From: Diospyros lotus
Taxonomy: Eukaryota > Streptophyta > Magnoliopsida > Ericales > Ebenaceae
Assembly (NCBI RefSeq): GCF_014633365.1
Contig: NC_068348.1
Span: 930,001-994,000, forward strand
Reading direction: 5' to 3'
Length of the DNA: 64,000 nucleotides
Under the pieces are notes generated by a model. It was not told the origin of the DNA and made no database searches. It saw only the letters and a list, made by a program, of their open reading frames with translations. The position numbers and the translations under genes were made by a program. Shown piece by piece: positions 11,166-23,436 of this stretch. The stretch's first letter is position 1. Each line of letters starts with the position of its first letter.

Positions 11166-11739
11166 ATCTATTATTAAGAAGTGTTATAAACACAAACACT
11201 TCTTAATCCATTTTCCAACGGATTCCATTTTCAATACAGCATGTTGTTATAAACACAACACAACACATATTTTATAAACACAACACATATTACACTCTTA
11301 CAAACACAAACACATATTTTATGAATACACATTTATAGATTACTTACATGTGCGTAATATTTTTTTTCTAAATAGTTGTTCTATTCTTTCTCAAACTATT
11401 CCCAGTTCTTTGTCAATATTGTAGTGTAGTAATTCATAATCGATCATAAATGGATGAGTCGCTGATATGGATTTGAGAGAAAATGGATTAGTATGGGTGT
11501 GAGTTTGAAAATGAGTCTGAAATGAGAAGGATGAGAGATTTGAGGAGAAAATATATTTGTTTGGGATATGAGCTATTGGTGAAGAAGAAATTACAGAATT
11601 TCACCGGCGAAAGACGGCATGTCAGGTGGTGGTTGAGTATTGAAGATAAGGGTAAAATTAAATTTTTATTTGAGGATAGTTTAGATATATTAAAAAATAA
11701 TTGCGAAGAGTAAAACGTTCGCTGCGAATAGAATTTCCC

Positions 11740-11748
11740 TAAGTTTTA
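11740..11748. repeat. MULE target-site duplication, right
   Basis: TAAGTTTTA, identical to 4449-4457, immediately outside the right terminal inverted repeat. Confidence 0.9.
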
Positions 11749-11901
11749 TTGTCGGCTTGGAAGTCAGGTCACCTCGGGTCAGATCAATCCGGACCGGCCC
11801 AAACTAGGGGGTGCAAATAACTCGTCTCAGTTTAATTGAACCGGGGTCTAGTGTTTTCTTCCGAGGAATCTACCACTTTTTCTCTCTCTTTTGGCCGGAA
11901 A

Positions 11902-14900
11902 ATGCCACGGGGAAAGCTCGAAGTGCTTCTGGTCGGCGCCAAGGGTCTGGAAAGCACCGATTTTCTCTGTAAGAATCCTTCGAAATTCGCCTTTTTGTCA
12001 TCCAGATCGCTGGCGATCGAATGATCGACTTTGTTGTTTCAGTGATTCTCCAATTGCAGTCTGTTTGGCTGCCGAGAAACTGGAAGAATTCGAAGGACAT
12101 GTAGCTTGAACGTTATTTTTAGCTCAGCTGATGTTTTGATGTATAAATCTGCGTTTTGAAATTGCTAGGAAGACCATCTTTTGTTCTGTTAAATTAGGCT
12201 GACATGATCGCTATTTTCAAATGCCAGTTTGAATTCCATGCTACCGAATTTGCATCTTTGAAGTGGTAGTTGACCAACTTGATCTTGATCTTGGATTTGA
12301 ACTGAAATAATTCCATGCTGCCAGATGCTAATTTTTCTTATGTTTGCGATTGTTCCTCGAATCTGATCCAAAGAGCTATGAAGGTATTTCATGAAATTTT
12401 CGCTCCTTCTTTTCTTCAGTACTACTAGATTGGATTATAGATCTGTAGCTATGAAACAACACAACAGGCAAGTAATTTCTGGGCAAAAACAAGGGTTGAT
12501 CAGAACAGAACTGGAAACTATTTATTCATTTACCTATATCTAATAGAACAGAGTGGAAATTTGGGATCAGCTTGCTAGAAGGGTTCTATTTGGATTGCTT
12601 TCTTGCATTTCAATACCAGCTATTTCTTAGAAAAATTTGCTTCTATGCTTTCAAGTTTCTTATGAGGCATCTGTCATGATTGAGCAGTTAATATGGATCC
12701 CTATGTCATTCTCACTTGTCGGACTCAAGAGCAAAAAAGCAGCGTTGCATCAGGTTAAGTTCCTAATGAGTTTGAGCTTTCAATATAATTTTCGGGGGAA
12801 TGATAAGATTAATATCAGATCAAAATTGAATTGGACTCAACACCCTTTATGATATTATTGAGTTCAATTCTTAATTATACATATGCTTATATTTATGTCT
12901 TGTACACTCTCTCTATATATAACTTTGTACGACAACTATATAATTCATTCAGAGCAATACGGGATCCAATGTATCGAGTCCCATGTTTCTTCTAATATTG
13001 AGTTTCACCCTTACAAATGGCAAATGCAGGACAGGGGTGTGAGCCGGAATGGAATGAGATCTTTTTGTTCACCCTATCAGATGGCACTTCAGAACTTTCG
13101 ATCAAAATTATGGACAGTGATGGTGGTTCAGAAGATGATTTTGTGGGCAAGGCAATGTGAGTATCTTCTGTAATGAACTAATTTATGCATCTTAAACTGG
13201 TTCGATTAATTACTAGTTAACTAAATAACCATTCTGCGCTTTGGAAGTTGCAGCTCCTCTAAACCATGATATAAGAATGAGATACCAGTTTTGTTAGCTT
13301 GGAGTCTTGAAGATTTAGTTTGCATACTGAACCTCTGCATTATTTTTGCAGGATCTGATCACACACAAAAATTAGGAGAAAAATGATACATAAATTTAGC
13401 GTGATTCGATCTTAACAAACCCACGTCCACAATCCCACAATACGAACAGTACTACAGTTTTTGCACAAAGGCCTACAAACCCTCCACGACATAGTTCTTG
13501 CACAAACAAAACCAAAACAGGTGTACTTCTTTCAGATCCCATAATTAATTTATAAAAAAAGAAAAAAAAAACCCAACCTGCAATGAAAATAATTTATGTG
13601 CTTGTGTATCCAAATGCAACGCATAACATCAATTTAAGTTTTTTGAGACTTCCCTAGCAGTGCTGGTAAACTGCAATTTCTCATTCCTTGAATATGGTAC
13701 CTACAGAATTCCACTTGAGCCAGTGTTTACAGAAGGAAGCATCCCTACAACATCATACAATGTGGTTAAAAGTGAAGAATATTGTGGCGAAATTAGAGTT
13801 GGGCTCAATTTCACCCCTGAGGTCAGTTTCTAATATGTGATCTTCAGTTTGAATCAATCTTTGCATGTGTTTGATTCCCTTCATTAGCATTTTATACATT
13901 TTAGTGTGTGTTTGTGTGTGTATACATGGCTTACCTTAGATCTGTTACTGATTAGTGGTTAATTTTGTAAAAATTTTGTTATAATTATACCCTTCTTTCG
14001 ATCTTAAATATGGTTTAAATTAGATATTAATATATATTTTATGGTTATATGTAAATTTAAATTGAAAGATGAATGAAATGAAGTTCTAAAGTAAATAATA
14101 ATAATATATAAAATTATATATAATACATATATATCATTATATGCATGCATGTAATATATATATATATATAATATAATCTAATATATATATGTGCCATGTG
14201 TAATACATATATATAATATATAATTTATTAATAACATTAAATTATTTTTATTTTTTTTAGGCATGAAGAATTCAAGCCCATGAAGACTTAAAGTCCATGA
14301 AGAATTCAAGTCCATGAAGAAATCAAACCCATGGAGAAATCAAGTCCATGAAGAATTCAAATCCATGAAGAAATCAAACCCATGAAAAATTAAAGTCCAT
14401 GAAGAATTAAGGCCCAATTTGAGCAACCCATGGAAAATATTATTTGGAGAAGGCCCAAGGATTATTTTTAATCCTAATGAAGATTAAAAACCAATTTATA
14501 GAAATCTATTTTTATTTTTTTATGTGAGAGCTTTATTAGATGTGTTTTTTAGCTAAAATCCATTTAACTATTAGGTGGATATTATAGCTAAAATCCATTT
14601 AACTTTATGAGTGCTTTATTAGGTATGTATTTTAGCTAAAATCCATTTAATATTAGGTGTGTATTATAGCTAAAATCCATTTAACTTTAAGTGTGTGAGT
14701 GCCCATTAGATATAATTATGTCTAATTGAATAATTGAAATTGTGTGGTTTGTATTGCATCTTGTGGCCTATAAATAGCTCACTTGATTGCATTTGTAAGG
14801 GTGATTATTATTCTTGAATAAAAGTTTAGTTGTTTCCTTATAATTCTCTCTTTGAGAATTGTTCTTGTTCTTTCTCATTTTCTTTAGTACTTTCTCTTAT

Positions 14901-16066
14901 AATCTTACTTTTTTTCTTTCTTCTTTTAAATTCTTATGTCATTTATTATTACTTTATTATTCACCGCCTAAATGGCCGGTTAATTTGTGCCTTTAAATTT
15001 CTGTAATTTTAATTCTTGTCATTTAATTATTCACCGCCTAAATGGCCGGTTAGTTTATGCCTTTAAATTTCTGCAATTTTAATTCTTGTCATTTAATTAT
15101 CCACCGCCTAAATGGCCGGTTAGTTTATGCTTTTAAATTTCTTGTCATTTAAATTCTGTTATTTAAATTACGTCATTTAAATTTCTGTCAATTAACTTTC
15201 AAATAAAAATGAGTAGTTAAATCTAATCTTGGGTTAAGGCAAGGACAGTGTCCAATGCCAATGATTCCCAAAGAAAGCTGCGTTTTAAATAAGTAACATT
15301 AATTTAAATTTCAGTATGAGTGTGTATTAATTATTAAAAAATCACTAGGTTTGGATTGGAGCGTAAGCCTAACTTAGAGCTTTCATGCCATGTATGAGAG
15401 TTACTAGAACTGGAAACGCTATCATATCCAAACCCGGATGATTAATTTAGTTGTTTTGTATATTAATTGTAATTGGATTTATGGTAGTTGCTTAAATTAG
15501 AATCCCGCATATCATGTATGGGGATTGCTTAACCTAGAACTATCATCATCTCTAATTGCATTTAATAACAAACCCTCATATCTGAAATTAAATTAATGTT
15601 GCTAATCTTATATGCTAAAATTTGGGAATCAACGGGTTGGTACTGAAATTGTCTTAACTCAAGCACTATTCAAATTCATATTTTTACGTTTAATGTTTAT
15701 TTCAATTTTTGCCTTACTTTATTTTCTAGTATCTGTTGTCTAAAAACAAAACCATAAAAAATCTTGTTGTCAATTTGTCCAAATGCGTGTGCGTGTGTGT
15801 GACATTCTTTTTCTTTTGCCATAAATAAATCTCTCAGTGGACGACCTGGATTCATCCAGAAAATATAAATTTAAATTTGGACTACAACTGCACTCGTACA
15901 CTGGCGAGTATAAACCTCTCACTAAAATAAAAAAAAATATAAAAGTTTTATTATGATTTGTTTTTATTGTGTTTTAATTGCAGGGTGAGAGTGCAGTCAG
16001 TTACCTATTCAGGAGTTGACTACGGAAGAGGAAAACCATGGTGGATGGAAGGAGTCTTCATATTGA
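11902..16066 (+). CDS. Small C2-domain protein (elicitor-responsive protein type), copy A
   Basis: Five exons: 11,902-11,968, 12,688-12,753, 13,030-13,156, 13,707-13,821 and 16,013-16,066. All junctions are GT-AG and phases are consistent, giving 142 aa with TGA at 16,064-16,066. The start is the first ATG after a TTTTTCTCTC-rich leader. The protein is almost wholly one C2 domain: MPRGKLEVLLVGAKGL (strand 1), a NMDPYVILT calcium-loop Asp, EPEWNEIFLFTLSD, then the second acidic loop MDSDGGSEDDFVGKA, and EYCGEIRVGLNFTPE, ending GGWKESSY. C2 domains of this class bind Ca2+ and phospholipids; rice ERG-type relatives respond to elicitors. Intron 4 (2.19 kb) is enlarged by a solo LTR at 13,949-15,999. 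It differs from copy B at six coding positions. Confidence 0.9.
14263..14421. repeat. Short tandem array inside the solo LTR
   Basis: About eight to nine degenerate units of roughly 17-18 bp with the core AAGTCCATGAAGAATTCAAG. A second simple array of GCTAAAATCCATTTAAC units follows at about 14,553-14,692. Confidence 0.8.
14961..15170. repeat. 70-bp tandem repeat, three units, inside the solo LTR
   Basis: Units start at 14,961, 15,031 and 15,101, each beginning TCACCGCCTAAATGGCCGGT (CCACCG in the third). The last unit is shortened and degenerate. Confidence 0.85.
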
Positions 16067-17691
16067 GGAATCTCCTAGCATCCATGAATCACCATATTGT
16101 TTTCCAGAACTTGAAGCAATTGATCTGTTTGGTTGATGAGATTTTTTCCTCTTTATTTCGGGTACTTGCATGTTTGTGTAGTTTCAATTTGACGCCAATG
16201 TATCATTTTCCCTTCGTTTGCATGTACTTGTGAATTAGTGATAAAGATGCTTGGGTTTTGTGTTCTCAGATTGCCATCTTTTTAATGTATGCTAAAGCTC
16301 TAAACTTGGGTTTTGTGCTCTCTGATTGCCATGTTTTTAATGTATGCTAAAGCTTTTTAAGTCAATAATATGATAGATTGGTACTTTCTGAACCACCATA
16401 ATGTAGTGTTGTTACTCAAGCCCGACCAAGTTTTCATATTTGAAAAACTACCCTCTTTAAGAAAGCAAAACATACATTCAAAATGAAATATTTTAGGAGT
16501 TAGCTTGCAGATCGAATTTAAGCTGAATAGAAGGGGGATATGTTAGGTAATTGATAAAAAATAATACATGAAGAATTGATTTCACTAGATGAACCATAAT
16601 TGAAGCTGAATAGAAGGGGGATATGTTGGTTTGGGTAGCTGGGGAAATGTTTTCTAAATCAAATTCTCAACTATGCTTTGATTGTGTCTTGAACCATAAT
16701 TAAACTACTATGTAGCTTAAATCATCCAAATTATAGCTTAACAATTTGAAAAATGTAAAAAACATAATAAGTGAAGTTCAAGAATTAATACATGTCTAAC
16801 AAAATTAAAACAATTCATGAAATATCAAAAATCATAAAAAAAAACATAAAATTCAAAATTAAAAGAATATGTCAATGCATCAAACACACTCCATTTCAAA
16901 GATCTAAATTAAAATGTAGTCTAGAATCTTTTTTTTTTTTTGTTAAAAATAGTGTTATAGTGTTATTTACAACATGAGGTAAAACCTCATGAGTCATAAA
17001 AATTCAATAAGGGTGCAATGCATAAGTAAATGAAGAATGAAAGAGCATGTAATGCAAATGGGTAGTCTTCCATACCCTTATAATCTCCATAGATTAAGGC
17101 ATTGACCATTCCCGCAACACTAGTCCTCTATATGGCCATAGGTACACTAGAACACATATCATGCAAATGTGACCACTTCAAACAATTCATAAATAAGTAC
17201 TTACAAATGCAAGCAAAACCCCACCACTTGGGGTCATCCCTTTCCTGGTTCGAACTTCATCTCTGCCTCGGCACGAACTCTAGCTTGAGCCTTAAACTCT
17301 TCTAGGACCACAACCTCCCTGGTTGACCCTAGATGCAACCACAAAAAACCCAACTCCATTAACATCAGACATTAACCAATGCTCTCAACTTCGCCATACA
17401 CTGCAAAACCATCCATCAATAGATTTTCAGACAACCCCGACCTAGAGTTTATTCCAACCAACACTTCACAATTCACATTATTCCACATAATGCTATTAAC
17501 TCGAAGAGAATTAAATAAATTTACCTCAGTCATTCTAGAGGAGAAATTTGGCCAACCGCCTACATTGGCGTTGCCTTTTTGGCTACTAATTCGTTCCCAA
17601 ATCTCCATTTTTGAGTTTCCGGTATGCTCCATGAATGTCAAATAATTTTCAAAACTTTTTCCCAATTTTCTGGAATTTTTCTCCATTTTTC
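16067..17691. other. 3' flank of C2 gene and unclassified repeat-like DNA
   Basis: To about 16,965 this is the duplicated 3' flank (matching 38,466-39,355) and contains two near-identical short units around AAACTTGGGTTTTGTG (16,255-16,355). From 16,966 to 17,691 the sequence is unique to this place. It has no convincing ORF and may belong to a degraded retroelement that abuts the TGTAACGACC block. Confidence 0.5.
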
Positions 17692-20600
17692 CTGTAACGA
17701 CCTGTTAATTGGTCTAGGATTTTACGAGAAATGTGATTTTATTATGTGTGATGTGTTTTGGGCATTGTTCAAATTAAATGGGCCAAAATATTTTATGTGT
17801 TTATAAAATTGCAAATTTTTGAAATGTTAATTCATGAAAATTATGTGAAATGATTAAAGAAAAGTAAAGTTGAAAAGTCAATGGGAGATTAAGTGTAGTA
17901 GATAAGTCAAGGGTCTAGAAATGTTGACAAGTCAAGGTGTGTGGGCCTAATTGGTTTGGGTTGCTTATTTGGGCCTAAGCCATATAGTAATGTGTTGTGT
18001 ATTTAGTTGATGGGTTGGGCTTGAGCTCATTGGTAAAAATTATGTTTTAAATTAAAATAGAATGGCATAAATGGGTTTTGCTCATATGTGATGTGTTTAG
18101 ATTAATGGATTGGCCTTTGGAAACTTGGGTTGAGCCCAAGAAGAGATTTTGTATATTTTAATGGTTGTAATGTTGTGAAGTCGATTGGGTTTAAGGATAT
18201 GTTAAGGCCCTTTGAGTTGGGCTAATGAAATGGGCCTTGGACCCATGTATATAAAGTTGTGTATTTATTTAATAAAAGTTGAAATGGTAAATGAAAAGTT
18301 TAAAGAGGGTTTATGTTTATGTTGTGTGTGAAAAAGAGGTAAGGATAATGTGGGTATTTCACAACTGAATGGGATAAAGAAAATGTGAAAGAAATGAAAA
18401 AGAAAGAAAATGACCATTTTAGGTTTCATGAATATATTGAAAGAGAGAAAAAGCTAAGGGTGATGGTGAAAATTCATAAATGATGATATAAAGAAAATAA
18501 GAAGGAAATAAGAAAAATGGCAAAAGGCAAAAATGGGTTTAGATATTGTGGGTTGTGTGTGTTGTAAGTGAGGGTAAAATGGGAAAAAGAGAGAGAGAGA
18601 TGGATGGGTTGTTGGGGGCAAGTGGGGGTGGACGGCAAGGCCATCCTCCTTGCTTTTCCTTGCCCCCTTGATTTTTCTTCTCATTGTTCTCTCTTCTTGC
18701 ATTCCCGAGCAACTTCTTCTTCTTCCTTCTTTCTTCATTTTTCTTCTTCTTCTTCCATTATTCTTGGATTGAGGATTGAAGTAAAAGGTTGCAGCTAGAT
18801 GTTTTCTTCTTTTAGTGCAAGCATCCCTAAGGCAAGTTCTACTTGCACTTTAAATCCTATTTTGTGCAAGTTTATTTTCTCTATTTTTTCATTTGATGCA
18901 AGATGTTGTCTTTTCCATTGTGTTGAAATCATTCTTGGTATAATGGTTTCTCTCCTTTGGTTGTGTATTAATTTCTTAGTTTAAGATGATTTCGAGTCTC
19001 TTTGGAAGTCTCCATGGGGTATATTTCATCTTATTTCTCTTTCATGGAATGGCATTGTGGGTTAGGAAGTTAGAATGAGAGTTTTGGGGTGATTAGTGTT
19101 TGTTTTGAGTGCTTTTGGTGGTTTTTTGGCCTTTTTTGTTCGTTCTCGGCTAAGTCGAGTCGTCCAGGAGGTCAAGTCAACTCTGTTTCGGGCGAGTTAA
19201 CTCGGATTTTCATCAAGTTGACTCGGCTACAACTTAACTACTCTGCGCATGTCTTGCTGTTTCGGTCATAACTTTTGATGTAGAACTCGAAATTGTAATC
19301 TGTTTGAAACGTCATAAATTAGACTTTGAGGGTTTCAATTTAATATATAATATTATATATTTTGGATATGATTTGAGTTGATTAAAGCTTTTCTTAGTCC
19401 AAATCAAGTAAAAGTGTTAAAGTAAATTATTTTTAAATGCTTCTTTTGATATCACTCAACCTTCTAAAATGATAAGATGTGTTTTAAGATATATATATAT
19501 ATATATATGTAAATACATGAGATTCATGAGATAAAAATATAATTGACTTACATGAGGAGGTATAATAATAATCGATTGGGAGGTTGTTAAGAAATATCCT
19601 TGGTTGGTATGTCTATGGAGTCTCATGGGGGATGCATTGATAACTCTAGATGAATAATTTCCCTTAAAAAAAAATGGAGTTGTCATAAAAGGATGTGATT
19701 GAAGATATGCATATGTGCATGAATGGGCTCATGAGTGAATATGTTATTGAAATGTTTAAATGTGCATGATGTTCATAATGTGTACGTTTCTATAATAGAG
19801 CATATGTTTTATATTTATGTGAGATCTCATGAGTACTGCATGGCATTATTATTTGCGCATATATTATTTTGCGCGGTGGCTAAGTACCGCGGGATGAAAA
19901 ATGAATATCCTAAAGAGCGCCTGATACAGGTGAGATGGCCATATAGCCCGATAGGCAATGCTCTAGCCACTAAGTGGCAAATTGATTATATATATATATA
20001 TATATATATGCATTTATGCATGTGCATAAAGGGCTTGAGAGCCAATGTGATCCATGTATATGGAAGGCTGTGTGAGCCAATGCGATGTATTGAGATCTAT
20101 GTCTTTATTAAAAATAAAACGGTGCATAAAATGCATAATGACGATGGCATGGGAATGATTTAAACGATGGGAACTAATAGGAAATGCTACTTGTACTTGG
20201 GAAGTCGGGTCTATTCCACTTTGATTTATCCATGCCTTAACGTTATTGCTCCATTGGTTGTAATATATGTTTGCTTATGGAATTGTATTATTAATGAGAA
20301 TTGAATGATGGATTTACATTGTGTTGTATTGAGAAGTCGAGCATACTCTATTTTTTTTCTATCCATCCTTTCATTCTTGTGTTCGTTGTTATATATATAT
20401 ACTTGTCGATTCTTATGGTTCACTTTGAAATATGGGTTTTGATAGAGCATAAGAAATTGTGTTCGTTGAAGATGTTGTTGTCTAATCTAGAAGGCATGAA
20501 CCCAATAGGTGTTCAAATGTCGAGTAATACTTTTCTCTAGTTGTGAGTTATTCATGTCTTCATGTATCGTTCTGTGGATACTTCCATTTGTTATATACTT

Positions 20601-20880
20601 GCTGAGTCTTGAGACTCACTATATTTATTTTGTCATTCCAGGGAAGTGAATGATAGATGTTGGGGCGAATTTTGGTTAGATGTGTATAAAGATGTCCTGG
20701 CCTCAAAGATCCATGGGTGCAATTTGATGGTCTTATTAGAGGGTTCCATTTTTTTATTTAAAATTTTGATGCCTTTCATTTTGAAAATGTATGGGCCGTA
20801 ACCCCTAAATAATGATGTAATGAATGTATAATTTATTTTGGCTCCTATTATTAGTTAACAAATTCAGAAAAGCAATTTCA
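17692..20880 (+). mobile_element. LTR-like block, probably Ty3/gypsy (boundaries uncertain)
   Basis: Begins TGTAACGACCTG, a typical plant gypsy LTR start. It carries the GAGTTAACTCGG/GTTGACTCGG-rich patch (19,190-19,230) and the TTGCTGAGTCTTGAGACTCA stretch (20,600-20,619) familiar from chromovirus LTRs. It is about 3 kb long without a credible gene; ORFs at 19,735-20,163 and 20,301-20,540 are AT- or TA-repeat driven. I could not find a matching target duplication or second LTR, so the right edge is a guess. Confidence 0.4.
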
Positions 20881-20939
20881 TTAGCAATTTTGAGTATCTG
20901 TATTCATCTTGAATGGACATTCTCTCGAACATCCTGTAC

Positions 20940-22212
20940 TAGCAAAAAAATCCAAGAGTAGACCATGACATTTTCTTATTTTCCAAATTTTCTATATTTA
21001 TTTTTATTTCTCTTTTTTCATTTTTCTTTTTTCCCTTCTTTTCTTCTCCTTCTTCCTCATCCTCCTTCATGCACGCCTTCTTCTTCCTATGGCTGTCTGT
21101 GCACAGCGCCCGCGCACGGCCAAGGCTGGCCACCGTCGCCCCTGCCGGTAACCGTTGCTGCCCATTTCGCACTACCTGCCTCCACCAACTGCCACACCAA
21201 CGCCGGTCAGCCGCCGCCAGCGTGATTGGCTTCCCCCCGCGCACGCACTGCTTGCCTTGCTCGCCTCAGCCATTTTCGCCGCTGGCCATTGCGACTAGCC
21301 ACCTTCGTCCACCATTGGCTGGCCACCGCTGCCGGCCATCAATGCTTCCATCGTCGCCCCGAGCTCCAGCACCGCGGCCATGGCTGCGGCTTCTTCAAGC
21401 CACCGTCGCTGCCTCCATCCGCGACCGCCATAGCCGCTCCGGCTCCTTCGCTGCAACGCCTCCGGCCACGACCACCTCTCGCAATCATCTCTCACTCTCT
21501 CAATCTCTCCATGCTTTGCCAAGCTCCCACGAGCTCTCTTTCTCTCTCCCTTTCCCACTCTCTGTTCCATTTCAAATTTCAGAGGGGAAGCTTCCTAGAA
21601 GCTCACGCACACGCACACACCTATATATATATTTATATATTACAAAATAAACCCTCATTACTCTCATTAATCCCATTTAAGAATCACCTTAATCTCACTT
21701 ACGAATTTATGAAATACACTTGGACCTTCAAACCTTAATTCAATTATCATCAAGCCACCCAAAATCTTGATTTAACAAAAATTAATTACTGACATTTATT
21801 CGGGAATATCGATTTTAGTTTCTGCGCCTGCACGAGACCTTTATTCCACCCAAAAATACTTCAGGATTGTCTTACTCGCAAAATCGGACGACCCCTAGAG
21901 TCCCCTCAACTTTCCAGAAATCCCCTACTATCATTTGGTACTGACACTCATTCGGATTTATATATAATTTATTTCAAAAATTATTCTCAATCGGACTGTT
22001 TCCAGCGTCATTAACCTCATCTCGAGACCCTCACCAATCTCATGCCCTCTTCCCTAGACATCCAAGTTCTGAGACACTCCTTATCATCGATTCAGTAAAT
22101 TTTATTAATTAATTACTCAAAATCAACTTTTGGCCTCCCTAGACCACCCGAGGTCCTTTAAAATCACTAAAATTTCTTTATTTTCCAATACCATGTAATA
22201 TGGGATATTACA
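20940..22212 (-). mobile_element. LTR-like block in reverse orientation
   Basis: Read on the minus strand it starts TGTAATATCCCATATTACAT at 22,212, a common plant LTR start, and runs left through an AT-moderate part to a C/T-rich, GC-rich part (21,060-21,600). The long overlapping ORFs at 20,965-21,738 on both strands are compositional (Pro/Ser/Arg-rich) and have no recognisable domain. The left edge near the pyrimidine-rich stretch at 20,940 is not resolved and no target duplication was seen. Confidence 0.35.
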
Positions 22213-22239
22213 CCCATCGTAGCACATCTAAACAAATGA

Positions 22240-23436
22240 TGGCTACTAGAGGAGGAACAAGAGAACCGGAAGCTCAAGTGTCAGGCCACCAAGTTTCTAC
22301 TGGTTAAGCTAGACCTCTATAAGAAATCCTTCACCCAGCCGCTGCTGAGGTGTGTTGGGCTCGTCGAGGCTGACTATATCTTAAGGGAGATCTACGAGGG
22401 GATTTGCGACAGTCAGATTGGAGCTCAGTCTCTTTCCCAAAAAGCACTTCGGCAATGGTACTACTGGCTAACAATGATGAGCGATGTTGTGCAGTTTGTC
22501 CGAACTTGTGAGAGATGCCAAAGAACTTCCAACCTAGTTCACACCCCGGTAGTTGAACTTACCCACCTGGCTTCGCCTTGCCTATTCACCAGGTCGGGGT
22601 CGATATCCTCGGACCCTTTTTGCTGGCGGCTAGACAAAATAAGTACTTGATAACACCCATCAACTACTTTACTAAGTGGGTGAAGGCCGAGCTTGTGGCA
22701 ACTATTACTAGCCAGAGGGTAAAATAATTTCTTTGGAAATCCGTCATCTGCTAGTTCGATATTCCAAATGTGATAATAACGGATAACGGCACCCGATTCG
22801 AGGATCGATCGGTGCAAGAATGGTGTCGCGAGTTGGGGATTAAGCAGCATTTTACCTCGGTGGCCCATCCTCAAGTTAATGGGCAGGTGGAGCTAACAAA
22901 CAGGACCATTCTACAAGGACTCCGAGCTCGGGTTGAGAAGGTAGATGGCCGATGGGTAGATGAGCTCCCCAGCATACTATGGTCCTATCGAACCACTCCC
23001 CGAACGGCTACAGGAGAATGCCCTTTTCACATTGTGCTATGGCTCGGAGGCTCTTATCTCTGTCAAGATTGGGGTGACTAGCTACCGAGTGGAGCATTTC
23101 GATCTTGAAGTGAGCGAGCAAGGGCTAAGGTACAACTTGGATCTGATGGATGAGCTCCGAGACCTGGTGCGAATTCGACAAGCTGTGTATAATCGGTGCA
23201 TTGCTAGGTACCACAATCGACGAGTCCACGCTAGGAGTTTCATGCCAAGAGATCTTGTACTGCGACGGTTCGACGTGAGTCATCATCAGGACGCGAATAA
23301 ACTAACTCCAAATTGGGAAGGACCGTACCGGGTGGTGGAATCCTCAAGTCCGAGGGCATATCGACTAGAAGACATGGAAGGTAAGCCCTTGAAGCATACC
23401 TGGAATGTGCAAAACTTAAGGAAGTTTTATCAATAA
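22240..23436 (+). pseudogene. Ty3/gypsy integrase fragment (Tat-like), frameshifted
   Basis: The remnant of the 3' end of a pol gene. The zinc-finger region is visible as YILREIYEGICDSQIG...VRTCERCQRTS (22,375-22,530). The integrase core has ITDNGTRFEDRSVQEWC (22,773-22,823) and AHPQVNGQVELTNRTILQGL. The C-terminal part has PRDLVLRRFDVSHH and NWEGPYRVVE, ending LKHTWNVQNLRKFYQ at TAA. The reading frame changes near 22,560-22,700 and again near 23,030. Protease, RT and RNase H are missing upstream, so the element is truncated. The ending LKHTWNVQNLRKFY and the antisense ORF that follows suggest the Tat lineage. Confidence 0.85.

Larger units (their letters stand above)
4458..11739. mobile_element. 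Mutator-like element (MULE), 7.3 kb, with transposase-OTU and PMD genes
   Basis: The ends are inverted repeats beginning GGGAAATTCTATTCGCAGC and extending, with mismatches, through TTTTACTCTTCGCA (about 38 bp). A perfect 9-bp direct repeat TAAGTTTTA flanks it at 4449-4457 and 11,740-11,748, the length expected of Mutator insertions. Inside are two convergent gene remnants: a plant mobile domain gene on + (5647-7734) and a MULE transposase/SWIM/OTU gene on - (8079 to about 10,930). Hairpin-rich GC patches lie near both ends. Copy B lacks the element, so it inserted after the duplication or was lost from B. Clean ends and target repeat suggest a fairly young insertion, yet both genes are riddled with stops. 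Confidence 0.93.
13949..15999 (+). mobile_element. Solo LTR, 2.05 kb, in intron 4 of the C2 gene (copy A)
   Basis: Starts TG (TGATTAGTGG) and ends CA (GTGCAGTCA), flanked by a 5-bp duplication GTTAC (13,944-13,948 and 16,000-16,004). Copy B has the uninterrupted site at about 38,396-38,405 with one GTTAC, which proves an insertion. Inside are promoter/polyadenylation-like signals (TATAAATAGC near 14,770, AATAAAAG near 14,817) and several tandem arrays. No second LTR or internal coding region is present, so it is a solo LTR or one left by internal recombination. Its great length suggests a Ty3/gypsy family; strand is inferred from the TATAAATA to AATAAA order. Confidence 0.88.
1..16965. repeat. 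Segmental duplication, copy A (left end outside window)
   Basis: This block is collinear and nearly identical in sequence with 31,629-39,355, in the same orientation. Shared content in order: the end of a hAT-like element, a second hAT-like element with a purine-rich core, the thaumatin-like gene, the C2-domain gene, and its 3' flank. Similarity fades near 16,950/39,345, just after a poly-T tract. Positions 1-15 still match 31,629-31,643, so copy A continues beyond the window. Copy A is longer because it carries a 7.3-kb MULE, a 2.05-kb solo LTR and about 330 bp at 16-345 that are absent from copy B. Boundaries are by eye. Confidence 0.93.

Noticed and set aside
19735..20163. 142-aa plus-strand ORF with ATG
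   Set aside because: Runs through TA-repeats in an LTR-like block; no domain and poor codon character.
20939..21738. Long overlapping Pro/Ser/Arg/His-rich ORFs (86-193 aa) on both strands
   Set aside because: Open because of GC- and CT-rich composition within an LTR-like block; no recognisable motif.
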